A stretch of DNA of 64,000 bases from positions 1 through 64,000 of the forward strand of contig JAAEAF010003535.1 of NCBI GenBank assembly GCA_011037195.1. Direction: 5' to 3'. Both the position numbers and the translations under genes were made by a program. The notes below the pieces were generated by a model. The model saw nothing but the letters and a program-made list of their open reading frames with translations, did not search any database and was not told the DNA's origin. Below, piece by piece: positions 11,111-22,901 of the stretch; within the stretch, counting starts at the first letter, position 1; each line of letters starts with the position of its first letter. Source of the stretch: Triatoma infestans (taxonomy: Eukaryota > Arthropoda > Insecta > Hemiptera > Reduviidae).

Positions 11111-12235
11111 GTCCTCACGATGTTTGTCACTTGCCTAATGTATGAGTAATTCATTTAAATATACCTATGAGCGAAGGAAAAATCAACAAAGACCACGTAA
11201 GAGGGACTACATTGGCGGAGTATGTTTACAATACTAGTCAAGTTTTTAGCATTTAGCGGAACCGAGAATGGTCAGAAACTGAGGAACACAGTATCTTCGG
11301 AGCGGTTTGTTTTGGGTCCTCTTGGTTAGCCCTCCATGATTGCTTCCACTTACACGGCTGCAGAAGCAGCTATGGAAGGGAGGAGAGAACGTGCGACTGA
11401 GTGGGCAAGATGGATGGGGCTTGAGAAGAGTAACACATACGCGAGAGGATAAAAAAATAAGGCGGTTTAAGTAAAATTATGTTAATGGAAATGAAGTAGC
11501 AAATTTAACATATTTTCTAATTAAAAAAAAACTAACAAAACTTAATCCTCTTAATGAGCCTAAAAGAATCCACCAGGTAGAGTCGGGTAGTCCACCAGGT
11601 GTGATATCTGATTACTAATAATATGATTGCAAAAGGCAAGAAATAGTCGCATTCCTCCGGTAAAATTTAGCAGCAATAACTAGGCCATAATTATACATGG
11701 CCATTAATAAATATAGTTTTTATGTCTTTCCATACTTTGCCTAAGAAGACGTAGACATTCTACAGAATGTCTAGGCAATGAATAGAATTTCTAGCCCAAA
11801 TATGAAATAAAAAGGATATTTCTTACTTTGCCAAAAAGTGGCGACGTAATGTATGAAATGCCTAAGCATTCTATACAATACCTGAGATACATACTCTGCC
11901 AGTAACATATGTACAATTATAACACAATAATAATTAAACAGACAACTTTTCCTCTCAACTTCTGCATACCTCTTCAAAAATCAATTTCGCAGATTATTCA
12001 TAATAATTTTGTTTCATTATTGTAATGAAACCAAAGACTGGATGAAGTACTGATTCACCTTTAAGTAGATGTAGGCTATTAAATGCTTTAATAAGAAGTG
12101 ATGGAAGAAGTAGAATTTAATCTGAATATATCCAAATCAAATTTGAATGATACGACAGGAAAAACTAAACATATATTCCATAATTGACTAAAATAATTAC
12201 ATCGTCTGGGCGAATACTAGGTATATAAGATATAT

Positions 12236-12236
<1 letters not shown>
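11111..12236. other. No gene recognised; short repeat at 11770-11915
   Basis: The sequence from 11170 to 11460 is moderately GC-rich and unexplained. About 11770-11915 is the inverse of the repeat at 8590-8745. A GT microsatellite begins at 12237 and marks the truncated edge of the next repeat. Confidence 0.5.
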
Positions 12237-12270
<34 letters not shown>

Positions 12271-13120
12271 ACAGAATAGCTCAAAAACGAAAAATCGCAG
12301 GAAGTTCAAAAATGATATTCTGTTTGGGGATCACAATGGGATCTGACGTAGGTCAACGGTCAAAAAATTCCTCTACCGGAAGTACCACTTTACTGAATGC
12401 TTTTTTTCACTTTTTTGCAATTTTCTCCAAAATTGCTGCAACGATTTTCTTCAAGCTTCTTATATCAACTACACATACAAAATTCTACAATTTTTATTTG
12501 TAACATTTATCCGGGAAAATGCATTTAAGGGCACTTTTAGCGGAGAGGGGTGGGTGGATGGTCCACTAAAGTGCTATTTCTGTTTATTACACAATTCTAT
12601 CAGTTACATAATATTAATTAGAATTAAATATGTTGTTGAAATTCCAAGTTTGAAGAAAATCAGATGACCAGAAGTGCGTTTTTACTGAGAAGTATTTTTT
12701 AGTTTTCTGGTATTTTTTAACTTTCTTGCAATTTTTTCAAAAATGGCACTGACGGTTTTCTTTGAACTTGGTGAATCAACTACACATACAAAGATCTACA
12801 ACTTTTATTTAAATCATTTCTCTAGAAAATTCATTGAAGGGCACTTTTAGGGGATGGGTGGGGTTATGTATTTCTTTAAAGTGTCATCGTAGTTGATTAT
12901 ACTATTCTACCGTCCAAACAAAATTTATTAGATATAAATAGATGGCCAATATTCGGGTTTCAAAAAACAATTAGTAAACCGGAAGTGCGCTTTTACTGGA
13001 CATTTTATTCAATTTTCGACGATCTTCAAGGAATTTCATCAAATTTGGTAAACAAACTATAAAATTTGTCAATTTTGAAAACTGGAGTAAAAGAAAGTTG
13101 TGCGAGTGTTTCACACCAGA
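12237..13120 (-). repeat. H repeat copy a (truncated at the microsatellite)
   Basis: It is a member of the roughly 1-kb interspersed family best preserved at 47752-48767, here inverted. From left to right there is a (GT)n tract, then AACAGAATAGCTC and the CTTCCGGT-containing tandem units, then AGTAAAAGAAAGTTG, and the characteristic end CACACCAGA followed by T. The hairpin end is missing. The frames inside it carry no protein motif. Confidence 0.8.
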
Positions 13121-13169
13121 TTTTTTAAAAAAAAAGGAGATACGCACCACTACTTGATAGATCTATTGC

Positions 13170-13352
13170 GCCCCCAGAGCCTTCTCAATGCACTACCGTC
13201 CTCCGGACAGTATTCTCTAGCAACAGACAAAACTACTCATCACCAGACAGTGAGCTGTAGGGGCATACGAAGAGCAAATCTAAGGGCAGCTCGACTCAAA
13301 CACGAAACCTCCTCGTTGTTAGTCCAGCGCGCTATCGCTGAACTAACCCCTT
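13170..13352 (-). mobile_element. tRNA-derived SINE
   Basis: On the minus strand the head reads TTAGTTCAGCGATAGCGCGC (A-box-like), with a B-box-like segment TGTTTGAGTCGAG about 40 bp on. The body includes CAGCTCACTGTC and ends near GAGAAGGCTCTGGGGGC. It has the same architecture as the SINE at 31436-31618, and lies between two H repeat copies. Confidence 0.75.
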
Positions 13353-13882
13353 CCATTAATTTTATGGTTAGTATGACAAATTTAATGAAATTCGTCAGTG
13401 TTTTTATGGAGAAAGTGAAATAAGTTGAGTGTTCGCAAAAAGTGAAAAACTGTTCCGTAAAAACGTATTTCCGGTTTAGTAATTTTCTTAAAACTCGAAA
13501 TTTTGACAATCTATTTATTTTCTAATAATCTATTTTCTAATTAATTTTGTTTAGATTAGATAGTATTGTATAATCAACTATGATAGCATTTTAGAGTAAA
13601 ACATAACCCCATCCCTCCCACAAAAGCCCCCTTAAATGACTTTACCCGAAGAAATGTTTCAAATAAAAGTTGTAACTCTTTATATGTGTAGTTCACAATC
13701 CTTGTTTAAAGAAAATCTTTGAAGCCGTTTCAGAGCAAAAATAGCAGAAAAGTGAAAAAAATACTTTTCAGTAAAAACGCACTTCCGGTCAACCGATTTT
13801 CTTCAATCTCGGAATTTCGGCAACATATTTAATTCTAAATAATATTATTTACATGATAGAATTTTATAATAAACTAATATAG

Positions 13883-14220
13883 CATCAGTGATATATTGCA
13901 TGATGATAGCCTGCCTGATTTTGTGTCATCGATAGCCATCGATCAGGGATGTGTTCGGTTTCGTGGGTCGCCCATCAACAAGATGTCTTGATAAAACAGT
14001 TTGATAACAGAAACGCACAAAGTAAAATCATTTTATACACTCTAGTATATAGATTTTGAGTATAAGATAAACTGATTTTGCTGTGTGGAAGTCTATGTTA
14101 TCACACTGTTTTATCAAGACATCCTGGTGTTGGGCAAACGTCTGAAACTGGTCGATGATCACAAAATGAAGCACGGAAAATATCTCTGCTGTTTTCCAGC
14201 TCTACGAATCCAACCGTAAC
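13883..14220. mobile_element. Inverted-dimer short retroposon, diverged copy
   Basis: 338 bp flanked by AACTAATATAG (13872-13882) and AACTAATTTAG (14221-14231), a near-perfect 11-bp target duplication. The interior is an imperfect palindrome: AAGATGTCTTGATAAAACAG recurs inverted near 14105-14125. The right end GTTTTCCAGCTCTACG matches the tails of the elements at 14386 and 42849. The GAAAC..GGTC motif is present in a degenerate form. Confidence 0.75.
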
Positions 14221-14385
14221 AACTAATTTAGAAGAAAACATAACCCCGCTCTTTGTCCAAAAGTCCACTTAAATCAATTTTCTTGATGAAATGTTTCAAA
14301 CAAAAGTTGTAGCGTAGTTGATATATCCAGCTCAAGTAAAATCGTTGGAGTCTTTTTCGAGAAAATCGTAGACAACTTAAAAACT

Positions 14386-14554
14386 TCAGAGACATTTTCC
14401 GTGGTCGCCTGTTTCATTTTGTGGTCATCGACCGGTTCAGGCGTTCGCCCATTTTCAGGATGCGTTTGTCAGACAGTGTGATAACACAGACTTGCACAGA
14501 GCAAATTCAGTTTATACATTCCTGCTTTCCCGCTCTGCGGAACCAACCCCCACC
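14386..14554. mobile_element. Short retroposon, monomer (169 bp)
   Basis: It is flanked by a perfect 14-bp duplication, ACAACTTAAAAACT (14372-14385 and 14555-14568). It begins TCAGAGACATTTTCCGTGG and ends in GCTCTGCGG followed by a CCAACC-rich tail. The internal GACCGGTTCAGGCGTTCG block is a degenerate form of the motif in the 43-kb copy. The target duplication and fixed simple 3' tail suggest retroposition. I see no A or B box. Confidence 0.8.
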
Positions 14555-14870
14555 ACAACTTAAAAACTGTTCAGTAAAAACGCACAGATGATAGAATTGT
14601 AAACAAAAACAGCACTTTACAGGCAAATATAACTCCCACCCCTCCACCAAAAGCCGACTTAAATGAATTTTCCCAGAGAAATGTTCAAATAAAAATTATA
14701 AGTAGTTGGTTACATGGGTAATTTATGATATAATGGGTATAAACAACATCCTTGACGATAGAAAGTGATTATATTCTAGCCCAGTAGGGCGCACCAAAAA
14801 CATAGACCTAACTTCATATTGATATTTGAATTTTAACGCTCCAAATTTCGCAGTATTCAAAATCATTTTA

Positions 14871-15821
14871 ACTTTATCTTACTCCTAGTAAGAGGAAGTA
14901 TTGTAATCGTGCCAAATTTTCGATAACGAGTTTTCACTGGAAATCCGTTTTGAGGTCTCCTGAGTCCAAAAAAGTGGTTTTTAGCAAATGGCCTGTGTGT
15001 GTGTGTGTGTGTGTGTGTGTATGCTTGATATTCGGTTTGGGTATCACAATGGGATCCGACAGTAGGTCAGCGGTCAAAATTCCTCTACCGAAAGTACCAC
15101 TTTACTGAAGTTACTGAGTTTTTTCACTTTTTTGCAATTTTCTCAAAAATGGCTCCAACGATTTTCTTTAAACATCATATATCAACTACACATGCAATGA
15201 TCTACAATTTTTATTTGAAACATTTCTCCGGGAAAATATATTTAAGGGCACTTTTATGGGAGGGGAGTAGGTGGGTTGTCCTCTAAAATGCTATTTTAGT
15301 TTACTATACAATAATGTCATCTAAATAATATTAATTAGAATTAAATGTATCGTTGAAATTCCGAGTTTGAAAAAATCAGATAACCGGAAGTGCGTTTTTT
15401 CCTGAAATGTATTTTTCAGTTTTCTGGTATTTTCTCAAAATCGGCAACATGGATTTTCTTTAAACTAGGTATGTGAACTACACATACGAGCTACAACTTT
15501 TATTTGAAACATTTTCCTGGTAAAGTCATTTAAGGGGGCTTCGGGGGAAGGGGTGGGGTTATGTTTTTTTCTAAAGTGGTATCATAGTTGATTATACAAT
15601 TCAACCATCCAAATAAAATAAATGAGAAATAAATAGCAAAAATTCCGATTTTCAAGAAAATTAGTAAATCGGAAGTGCGCTTTTACAGAATTTTTTTTTT
15701 TCCGTTTTCGACCGAACTCCAACGAATTTCATCAAATTTGGTACACAAAACTATAAAAATTTGTCAATCACAATTTAGAAAACTGGAGTAAGAGAAAGTT
15801 GTGTGAATGTTACACACCAGA
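14871..15821 (-). repeat. H repeat copy d, near full length
   Basis: The left end carries the hairpin (ACTTTATCTTACTCCTAGTA then AGAGG), followed by a CACCGGAA-like block, a (GT)n tract at 14994-15020, about three CTTCCGG-type tandem units, and the end GTAAGAGAAAGTT next to CACACCAGA at 15821. It is inverted relative to the copy at 47752. Confidence 0.85.
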
Positions 15822-15837
15822 TTTTTGTTTTTGTTTT

Positions 15838-16450
15838 TAATGTTTCAAATAAAAGTTATACGTTTTGATCTGTGAGTTTAGCATACCAAGAATACTAGAA
15901 ATCGTTACAGACGGTTTCGAGAAAATTGTACTTTCAGCTAACCGATCTACTTCAAATTTGGAATTCTATCAACGTTTCTAATGTATATTAATAGTGAGGA
16001 GGTAGGAGAACCATATATTACTGAAGTGGTCCATGCCATTATGTTTAAAGCTGTAATTCATTATTTTCTATATTTTTTTGTGTAAATAAACGTTATTCTA
16101 TTCTATTAGTGAAGTGGTACTTTAAAGGTAACCTTAAAATGCTATTGTTTCTTCTAGAGCAACACAAAAAGCAATTTTCCGGGAAAAAGTGGTATTTATG
16201 TGTCTACATACTATAAGAAGTATAAAGAAAATCTGTTTGATTCGTTTTCGAGAAGATCGCAGAAACTGAAAAAAAACATCGAGTAAAGTTTTACTTCCAG
16301 TTACTTGATTTTCTTCTTGTTTGATGCGGTGGTACTGCCTAAACGGGATACCAAAGTGGAGTATCCTGCGACTTTTCATTTTTGAGATATTCTGTTAACA
16401 TACACATACACTATAAACAGTTTTCGTACTCATGGCACTTCAAAACTTGT
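15838..16450 (+). repeat. H repeat copy e, strongly diverged
   Basis: It contains recognisable pieces such as TGTTTCAAATAAAAGTT and TTTTCGAGAAGATCGCAGAA. At about 15988-16115 the sequence is unlike the family and ends in AATAAACGTTATTCTATTCT, which looks like the 3' tail of another small insertion. Confidence 0.55.
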
Positions 16451-16516
16451 ATGTAAGTATAAAGAGTTAATATTTTGACCATCAAGTTACAATGGATGAT
16501 GTAGTTTCTGGATAGA

Positions 16517-17047
16517 TTACAATAGATAGTGTAATTTTCCTAAGCGTTCGACCACAGTACTGAATTTCCATAAAAGTGAACCTGAATAATTTCTCGCTTG
16601 TACTCTATCACCAGGCTGAAAAGACCGTGTTTTGAGATTCGAATTTGCAGACACTGACGGTTTGGTAGGCTTAATAAGATGTAACCGCTTTCGCAGTTGT
16701 CTGTTTAGGTGAAGTTCAGCTGGAGATTTACCACTTGCCAGTGGGCTGGTTCTATATTTAAATAGGAATAAATTTAGTTTTTGTTTTAGGGTTCCTGGAT
16801 CGTCAACCATGGCTTTAAGCTTCTGTTTCAAGTTTTGAACAGACCTTTCTGCTAGCCCATTCGTAGCAGGATAATTTGGGGCACAGAAACGTTGGGAAAT
16901 ACCATAATTTTTGCAATAGGCCATAAATTCATCTGATTTGAAAATAGTAGCATTTTCTGAAACCAAGATCATAGGTAATCCATTTCTCGAAAATACCTCT
17001 TCTAAGGAATTTATTGTAGATTTTGATGTCGGAGATTTTGATGACAT
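16517..17047 (-). pseudogene. Gypsy integrase, C-terminal part
   Basis: This frame continues the integrase core: SLEEVFSRNGLPMILVSENA (in place of the usual SDNG), then RFCAPNYPATNGLAERSVQ, the third core block with the catalytic Glu. RSFQPGDRVQARNY follows in the C-terminal domain. The second catalytic Asp appears as Glu in SENA, which would impair activity. The part of the frame beyond 17047 belongs to the inserted element. Confidence 0.85.
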
Positions 17048-19201
17048 CCCTTCCAAGCTATCTACTGCCCCCAATTCTTTAATCCTTTTTGATACTATTT
17101 TGCTATATTGCTCCTGTACCGACATGTGGGATGTGGGCAAACTTCAAAAAAGTAATACTGGAGGCGGCGGAAGAGGTTTGCGGGAGAACTAAGTGCGGTT
17201 TAGTAAAGAAAGAAACTAGATGGTGTTGGATGAGGTGAAGAAAGAAGTATGTCTTAAAAAAGTGCTGTGGAAACAATATCTCCAAATAAAAGATCAACAA
17301 TCATACACTCCTTACAAAGAACAACGGAGGAAAGTGAAGGAAGTGATAAGAGATGCAAAAAGGGAAACCTGGGAACAGTTTGGAAAATTTATGGAGGAAA
17401 GCACGCAGACGAACCAGAAATTATTTTATAAAGTATTAAAGAATATGAGGAAGGGAAAGGAATGTCCAATAAAATATATTAATTCAAAGGACGGATTGCT
17501 TATAACAGATCAAATGAAAATAATGGCAAGATGGAAGGAATATTTTGAGGAATTATTGACGGAGAAAGACAATACATCTCAAGGATATGTAGAGGAAGTA
17601 AGAAACATAGAGAACGAGGAGGCTGTGGAGGAGGATGAAGAGGATGATGAGTACATTGATAGGGATGAATTGACTGTTGCGCTGAGTAGGATGAAGCCTG
17701 GGAAATCCGCAGGTCATGATGGTATTACACCGGAGATACTTAGACATATGGGTGAGGAAGGTGAAGATATGTTGTATGGAATAATGGAAATAGCATGGAA
17801 TAGACGGAAGATCCCCAAAGACTGGGAACTCTCAGTAATAGTCCCAATTTTCAAAAAAGGTAGCAATCGAGAGTGGAACAACCATAGAGGAATCTCTTTG
17901 TTAAGCGTTCCTGGCAAACTCTATGGCTGAATCCTAGAAACAAGACTGAGAAGGAAAGTTGACCATCTGCTGGGAGAGGACCAGTGTGGCTTTCGCTCAA
18001 ATAGAAGCACCCAAGACCTTATATTCACCTTAAGGCAGATTATGGAAAAGAATATTGAATATGATAAAGAGGTGCATCTGTGTTTCATAGACCTTTGTAA
18101 AGCGTTCGATAGAGTACCACGGTCAATGATATGGGAAATTCTGGCGAAGAGAAATGTTAATAAGGCCTTAATAGAGAGGAATAAAAGTTTATACAGGAAT
18201 TGCCGCAATTACGTAAGGACATCCAACCTGTCATCCGAAGTATTTACAACTACGGCAGGAGTTGGACAGGGAGACAGTTTAAGTCCCTTACTTTTCATAA
18301 TATTTATGGACGACATACTAAAAGCCTGCCAAAAGAAAACCAAGAATTTCCAGTTGGGATACCAGAATTTGCAACCGGTAACATTCTCTTCCCTGATATA
18401 TGCAGATGACCTGGTTTTAATAGAAGACTCTCAGGCGAAGCTCCAACATAACATCAATGTGTGGGTGGAAGAGCTAGAAAAGAAAAATATGGAAGTGAGT
18501 TTAGAAAAAAGTAAAACCATGGTAGTATGCAGAACGGAAAGAGACACAAGATAAGAATAAAAGGAAAGACACTGGAACAAGGTGTTTATAAATATTTAGG
18601 AGTTTTGATTAGCTCGGATGGTAGAGTTAAAGACGAGCTTAACTCAAGATGTGCGGCATCGGGGAAGTTATTCCAAGCCATCAATAAAAAATTTGTCAGC
18701 AAAAGAGAGGTATCTAAGCAAACTAAGCTTAGGATATTCAACTCAATACACCTCCCAACCCTTACATATGGGTGTGAGTCCTGGGCCCTAACAAAAAATA
18801 GCAAAAACCGCATACAAGCGGCAGAAATGCGATACTCCGGAGAGTTGAGGGAAAAACAAGAAGGGACCGCGTACGGAAAGCTACCATTAGGAGTAATCTG
18901 GGTTGCGAAGCAGTGGTGGAGCGGATTATGCGCACCCAACTAAGATGGTTTGGACATATGAACAGAATGGAGGACACAAGGCATCCAAAACGAGTCTATG
19001 AAGCCAGATGTTCGGGTAAGAGACCGAGAGGAAGGAGAAGAACGACATGGTCGGACAATGTGACAGAGAGCCTTAATAGGACTGGAATAACAGTCAACAA
19101 AGCCAAGACAATGCCCAGAGATAGGGATGGATGGAACCTTTTTTTGCAATCCTCTACACTGCAAGGTAGAAGATGAAGAGAATATGTAAGTAAGTAAGTA
19201 A
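17048..19201 (+). mobile_element. RTE-like non-LTR retrotransposon inserted in the gypsy integrase
   Basis: It is flanked by GATTTTGATGACAT (17034-17047) and GATTTAGATGACAT (19202-19215), a 14-bp duplication with one mismatch. The 3' end is a (TAAG)n tail. The copy is 5'-truncated: coding similarity starts near 17150 with LEAAEEVCGRTK, just before the RT. The clade (RTE or a close relative) is inferred from this block, the RT sequence and the C-terminal GKRPRGRRR..W.DN motif. Confidence 0.85.
17150..19176 (+). pseudogene. RTE-like reverse transcriptase, broken by a stop and frameshifts
   Basis: The RT includes RMKPGKSAGHDGITPEIL, VIVPIFKKGSNREWNNHRGI, LCFIDLCKAFDRVPR, AGVGQGDSLSPLLF, and the catalytic box IYADDLVLI. 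An in-frame TGA at 17928-17930 sits where relatives usually have a codon such as CGA. The frame changes near 18550. Later frames hold YKYLGVLISSDGR, LTYGCESWALT and the C-terminal RWFGHMNRMEDTRHPKRVYE. All enzymatic blocks are recognisable, but no full ORF remains. The endonuclease domain is missing. Confidence 0.85.
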
Positions 19202-19215
19202 GATTTAGATGACAT

Positions 19216-19431
19216 GGTAATTTCTAACCATTTAATTTTAGCATCAACAACTACGAAAAAATAATTATCTTTAAAAGGACCAGCATAATCGACATGTATT
19301 CTTTGCCATGTCTCCTCAGGTTCTTCCCAATTATGTAAAGGGGCTTTGGCAGGATTCCTTTTTATTTCGGCACAGCTTTTACAAGCTTTAACGGCCTTTC
19401 GATTTCGGAATCTATTCCGGGCCAGTAACAC
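19216..19431 (-). pseudogene. Gypsy integrase, N-terminal part (left of the insertion in coding order)
   Basis: This frame reads CKSCAEIKRNPAKAPLH (the end of the HHCC zinc-binding domain) and then WQRIHVDYAGPFKDNYFFVV, the first catalytic-core block with its Asp. Coding homology breaks at the TSD 19202-19215, where the RTE-like element is inserted. The track frame continues past it into unrelated sequence. Confidence 0.85.
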
Positions 19432-19489
19432 AGAGAACGAGCAATTGCCTTCATTTCGACCATCCCTATATGCGAGGAATGTAATTCTT

Positions 19490-20990
19490 TTAAAATAGCT
19501 GGACGTAGATTAGTAGGAATATAAACTCTGGGCCACGCATAATAATTCCCGAGTGTATAGTGTATTCTGGATCTTTAATATCGCCACTGAGTAATTTATT
19601 TTTAAGTTGTGTTAATTCAGAGACTCGATTTATTTCATGTCTTATCATTTCAGATGTTATAGGTGATGTGTCGGATATGGTTTGAAGTGTCATTTCATTC
19701 ACTTGATATGAATCTTCTAAAAAATTAATTAAATGTTTATTCAAAGGTAATGAATTTCTGGAGAAATAGTCAACATTAGAATGTTTTTTTGAGGGTCTAT
19801 GACAAATGTCATAATTAAACCCACTTAAAAATTCAGCATACCTAATCAGACGATGAGCTGACATTACGGGCATAGCTTTGTTAGGATGGAAAATTCTTTC
19901 TAATGGCTTATTATCAATAATAAGTGTAAATTTCCTGCCATAAAGGTATTGATAAAAACGTTTAAAAGACCAGTAGACGGCGGTAGCTTCGCGGTCTAAT
20001 TGAGAATATGAAGATTCACTTTTAGTGAGTGGTCTTGAAGCAAATGCTATAGGTCTTTCCTGACCGTCAATAATATGGGAAAGGACGGCAGCCAACCCAT
20101 AAGGGCTTGCGTTCTTGGCTAGAGTCAAGGGTAACTCAGGTTGGTAGGGAGTCAATACCCTCTCGCTCGCGATTTCAGACTTAATAGAGTTGAAAGATTT
20201 ATTACATTCTTGAGTCCTTTTAAATTTACTATCTTTTCCTAATAATTGATTTAATGGAAATAATATAGTCGACGCTTTAGGAATGAATTTTGCATAGTAC
20301 TGGGCCAAACCCAAAAATGACCTAAGTTCGTCTATGTTTTTGGGCTGTGGTGCATACTTTATCGCCTCGACTTTCTCTTGACATTTTTCTAATCCTTCGC
20401 CACTAATTTTATGACCAAGATATTTAATAGAGGTGCAAAAGAATTTCCATTTAGATTTATTTACATGTAATCCGTGCTCTTTTAACACGTTAAGACTCCT
20501 AATCAATCGTGAATAGCACTCCTGAAGAGTGCTTCCCTGGATAAGGAAGTCATCAAAATAAGCAATAGTACCTTCTAATTTTTGAACAATTTGATCTATT
20601 ATTTTGTGAAATTCCTTAGGAGCATTTTGAATTCCCATGAAGAGTCTTTTTACTTTATATGTCCCCCAAATTGATGATATTGTAGCATACTCTTGACTTT
20701 TGTCATCCACAGCGACATGAAGATACGCCTTATGAAGATCTAAAACGCAAAAATATTTTCCCCCCTGGAGTTTGTTAAATAAGTCTTCAATTTTAGGGCT
20801 AGGGTAATGTGTATCTTGTAATTGTGGATTTAGTGTAATTTTATAGTCAGCACAGATCCTGACTGTCTGGTCTGGCTTAGGGACTATAACAAGGGGTGTA
20901 CCCCATTCTGAGTGGTCTATTTTTTCGATAATGTCTTGTTTTACTAGTGAGTCTAATTCGAGTTTTGATTTTTTTCTAATAAAGCATAGG
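19490..20990 (-). pseudogene. pol: Gypsy reverse transcriptase and RNase H
   Basis: The RT begins upstream of the first ATG-like codon. Residues such as RICADYK and LDLHKAYLHVAVDDKSQEYA are readable from about 20890 to 20690 and join the open frame ending at 19490. The catalytic box is AYFDDFLIQG, an FDD variant of the usual YVDD/YIDD. The thumb segment YLGHKISGEG and the hinge LRSFLGLAQYYAKFIP follow. RNase H is indicated by PIAFASRPLTKSE, YSQLDREATAVYW and FTLIIDNKPL. The frame is lost at 19490, before the integrase. Confidence 0.9.
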
Positions 20991-21084
20991 GAATGGGCCT
21001 TGGTTTCATAAAAATATGTCTAGCATCCATTGTTAAATTTAATTTACTTGTGGTATAAGACCAATTTTAGGTTCGAAAACATCT

Positions 21085-22535
21085 TCATATTTTTGAAATA
21101 GACTCTATGTGGGCCGGATCAATATTGACTTTATTTACATTTTTAATATCAGAAAAATTTATTTTTAGTTTCCTAATCCACTCTCTTCCAAGTAGTGGTG
21201 CGTAATTGTGTTTGACAATGTATAAGTCACCATCCGTTTTGACATTATTGTATGAAATTTGGCAATTAACAACACCTTCGGGTTTAAACACATCATTTGT
21301 ATAAGTTCTAAATACGACATTTGTAGATTTTAACTTTAGATTAACATTTAATTTATTGAAATCGGACATGGACATAATTGAAACTTTACTACCGGAATCT
21401 ACTTCGAAATTCATACGTTTACCGTTTATTTGAACTGAAGCTTGAAAGGGATCATCTTTAGAATTTATTGCAATAGTAGAATGTATAGGAAAATTTATGG
21501 TATTTACCATATTGATCGAGAAATCGTCCTGATCGTTCTCATCTTCTTCGAGGAAGTGCACACATTTTCCAAGATGACTCGAGATACATACTTTTCCGAC
21601 GTGACCTCGCCTCCCGCATATACGGCACTTGAGGCGCTCTTTGGACCTGCACTCTTTATAAGTATGATTATCCTTACCGCAAGCTAAACATAAATTTTGA
21701 AGACCAAGCTTCTCGATAAGAGATTTCTTTTTGAAAGGTTTTCTCTTAAAGTCGTTATTCTTTGACTTTTGATTTTCTTGTTTGGATTTTGATAACTTGT
21801 TTACGTCGACGGTTGAAGTATTGTAGATTTTGTTTTGCTTCTTAGCTGCCTCAATCGCGAGAGCTATCTCGACCGCTTTCTCGAACGTAATAGAGTTTTC
21901 TTGTTGAAGGATTTGTTCTCGAATTTCGATATCACATAGACCTCTGATAAACTGGGCTTGTAGAATAGACGTTACTGTTTTGTTGCATTCTGTATCTTGA
22001 CATACCCAATTTGATGTCCGGGCTAAATTCTTTAGGGCTGCAATGTATTCTGATATTGTTTCATTTGTTCTCTGGATTCTAGATAGGAATTTATGACGCT
22101 CAGTGTGAATATTTGTCTTTGGCAAAGGTGCACACCCAACAGTTTCATCAATTCCTCGTATTCTTTTGAAGACGGCCGTTCCGGTGAGGTCAAGCTAGAC
22201 AATAATTGGTAATATTTTGCACCTAATGCGTTAATTAATACCTTCGCTTTGGTAGCTTTCACCTCTGCTGTATCTCCTGTCAATTTCTTTAACTCGAAAA
22301 AGTTTTCCAATCTCTCTTTATAAGACTGAAAGGTCTCGTTCTCTTCATCAAATGTTTCAAATTTAACTGATGCATTTACATAGTCAGTTTGGGCCTGTGT
22401 AGCTGTGTTTGGGTTGTTCTGCACTGTTAGAAGTAACTGTGCCAATGCTTGTGATTGTACATTCAAGGCATTCAGTATCTGTTTATTTTGTGCTTGTACT
22501 GCTTGATTGTCAATTTCTGGATTATCGTTTGACAT
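21085..22535 (-). pseudogene. gag: Gypsy Gag and protease region, one frameshift
   Basis: Gag starts at 22535 and stays open to 22032. Homologous coding continues in a second frame from about 22125 to 21085, so one frameshift lies near 22130. The second frame has two CCHC zinc knuckles (CLACGKDNHTYKEC and CRICGRRGHVGKVC), which bind genomic RNA in retrotransposon Gag. About 45 residues later comes VDSGSKVSIM, the D-S-G active site of a retropepsin-like protease, with APLLGREWI near the end of that domain. The region would assemble particles and process the polyprotein. Confidence 0.85.
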
Positions 22536-22689
22536 TCTGAACCAAAATAATTGAAATTTTACTTACAGTTGAGCGTATTTTTTTTTTTCTTTACAGTGTT
22601 TGATATAGGTTAGAAGGTCAGGTTCACGTAATATTCCTGGTGTCTTCCCGAGTTGTTTAGGGTTCAATTTCACCTCGTCGCCAATATTT

Positions 22690-22803
22690 GTTGTGTATTT
22701 ATTGAATGAATGATGCACACGCTTGATTTTAAGATAAATTTATTATAGATATTAGTACGACATTAACATTGAACCAGTAGTGGGCAGTGAACAACACATA
22801 ACA
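22690..22803 (-). repeat. Candidate 5' LTR of the gypsy element
   Basis: Read on the minus strand the sequence starts TGTTATGTGTTG, contains AATAAA-type signals, and ends near CACAACAAATATT directly before GGCGACGAGGTG, which resembles the primer-binding region of gypsy elements. Without a second LTR its limits are a guess. Confidence 0.35.
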
Positions 22804-22901
22804 TATAGTACTGAAACAGGGTTGCCATCCATCTTCATAATCTAAGAACATAAGTAATTAGAAGGCATTTAATTTTAGTATTTTTAAAATATAAAATATA
22901 T

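Larger units (their letters stand above)
13355..14745 (+). repeat. H repeat copy b, split by two retroposon insertions
   Basis: The CTTCCGGT/GGAATTT tandem-unit pattern runs in the plus orientation. It is interrupted at 13883-14220 and at 14386-14554; joining the three pieces restores the order of the family. Both terminal motifs are missing. Confidence 0.7.
16500..22803 (-). mobile_element. Ty3/gypsy LTR retrotransposon, decayed and interrupted
   Basis: On the minus strand the order is gag with two zinc knuckles, an aspartic protease, RT, RNase H and integrase, which is the gypsy order. The integrase is split by the RTE-like insertion at 17048-19201. Several frames are shifted. A possible left LTR lies at 22690-22803; no matching LTR is seen beyond 16500, so the element is 3'-truncated. 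I see no envelope gene. Confidence 0.9.

Noticed and set aside
13100..13423. 107-codon plus-strand frame
   Set aside because: It crosses the end of an H repeat, a SINE and the next H repeat in one accidental frame.
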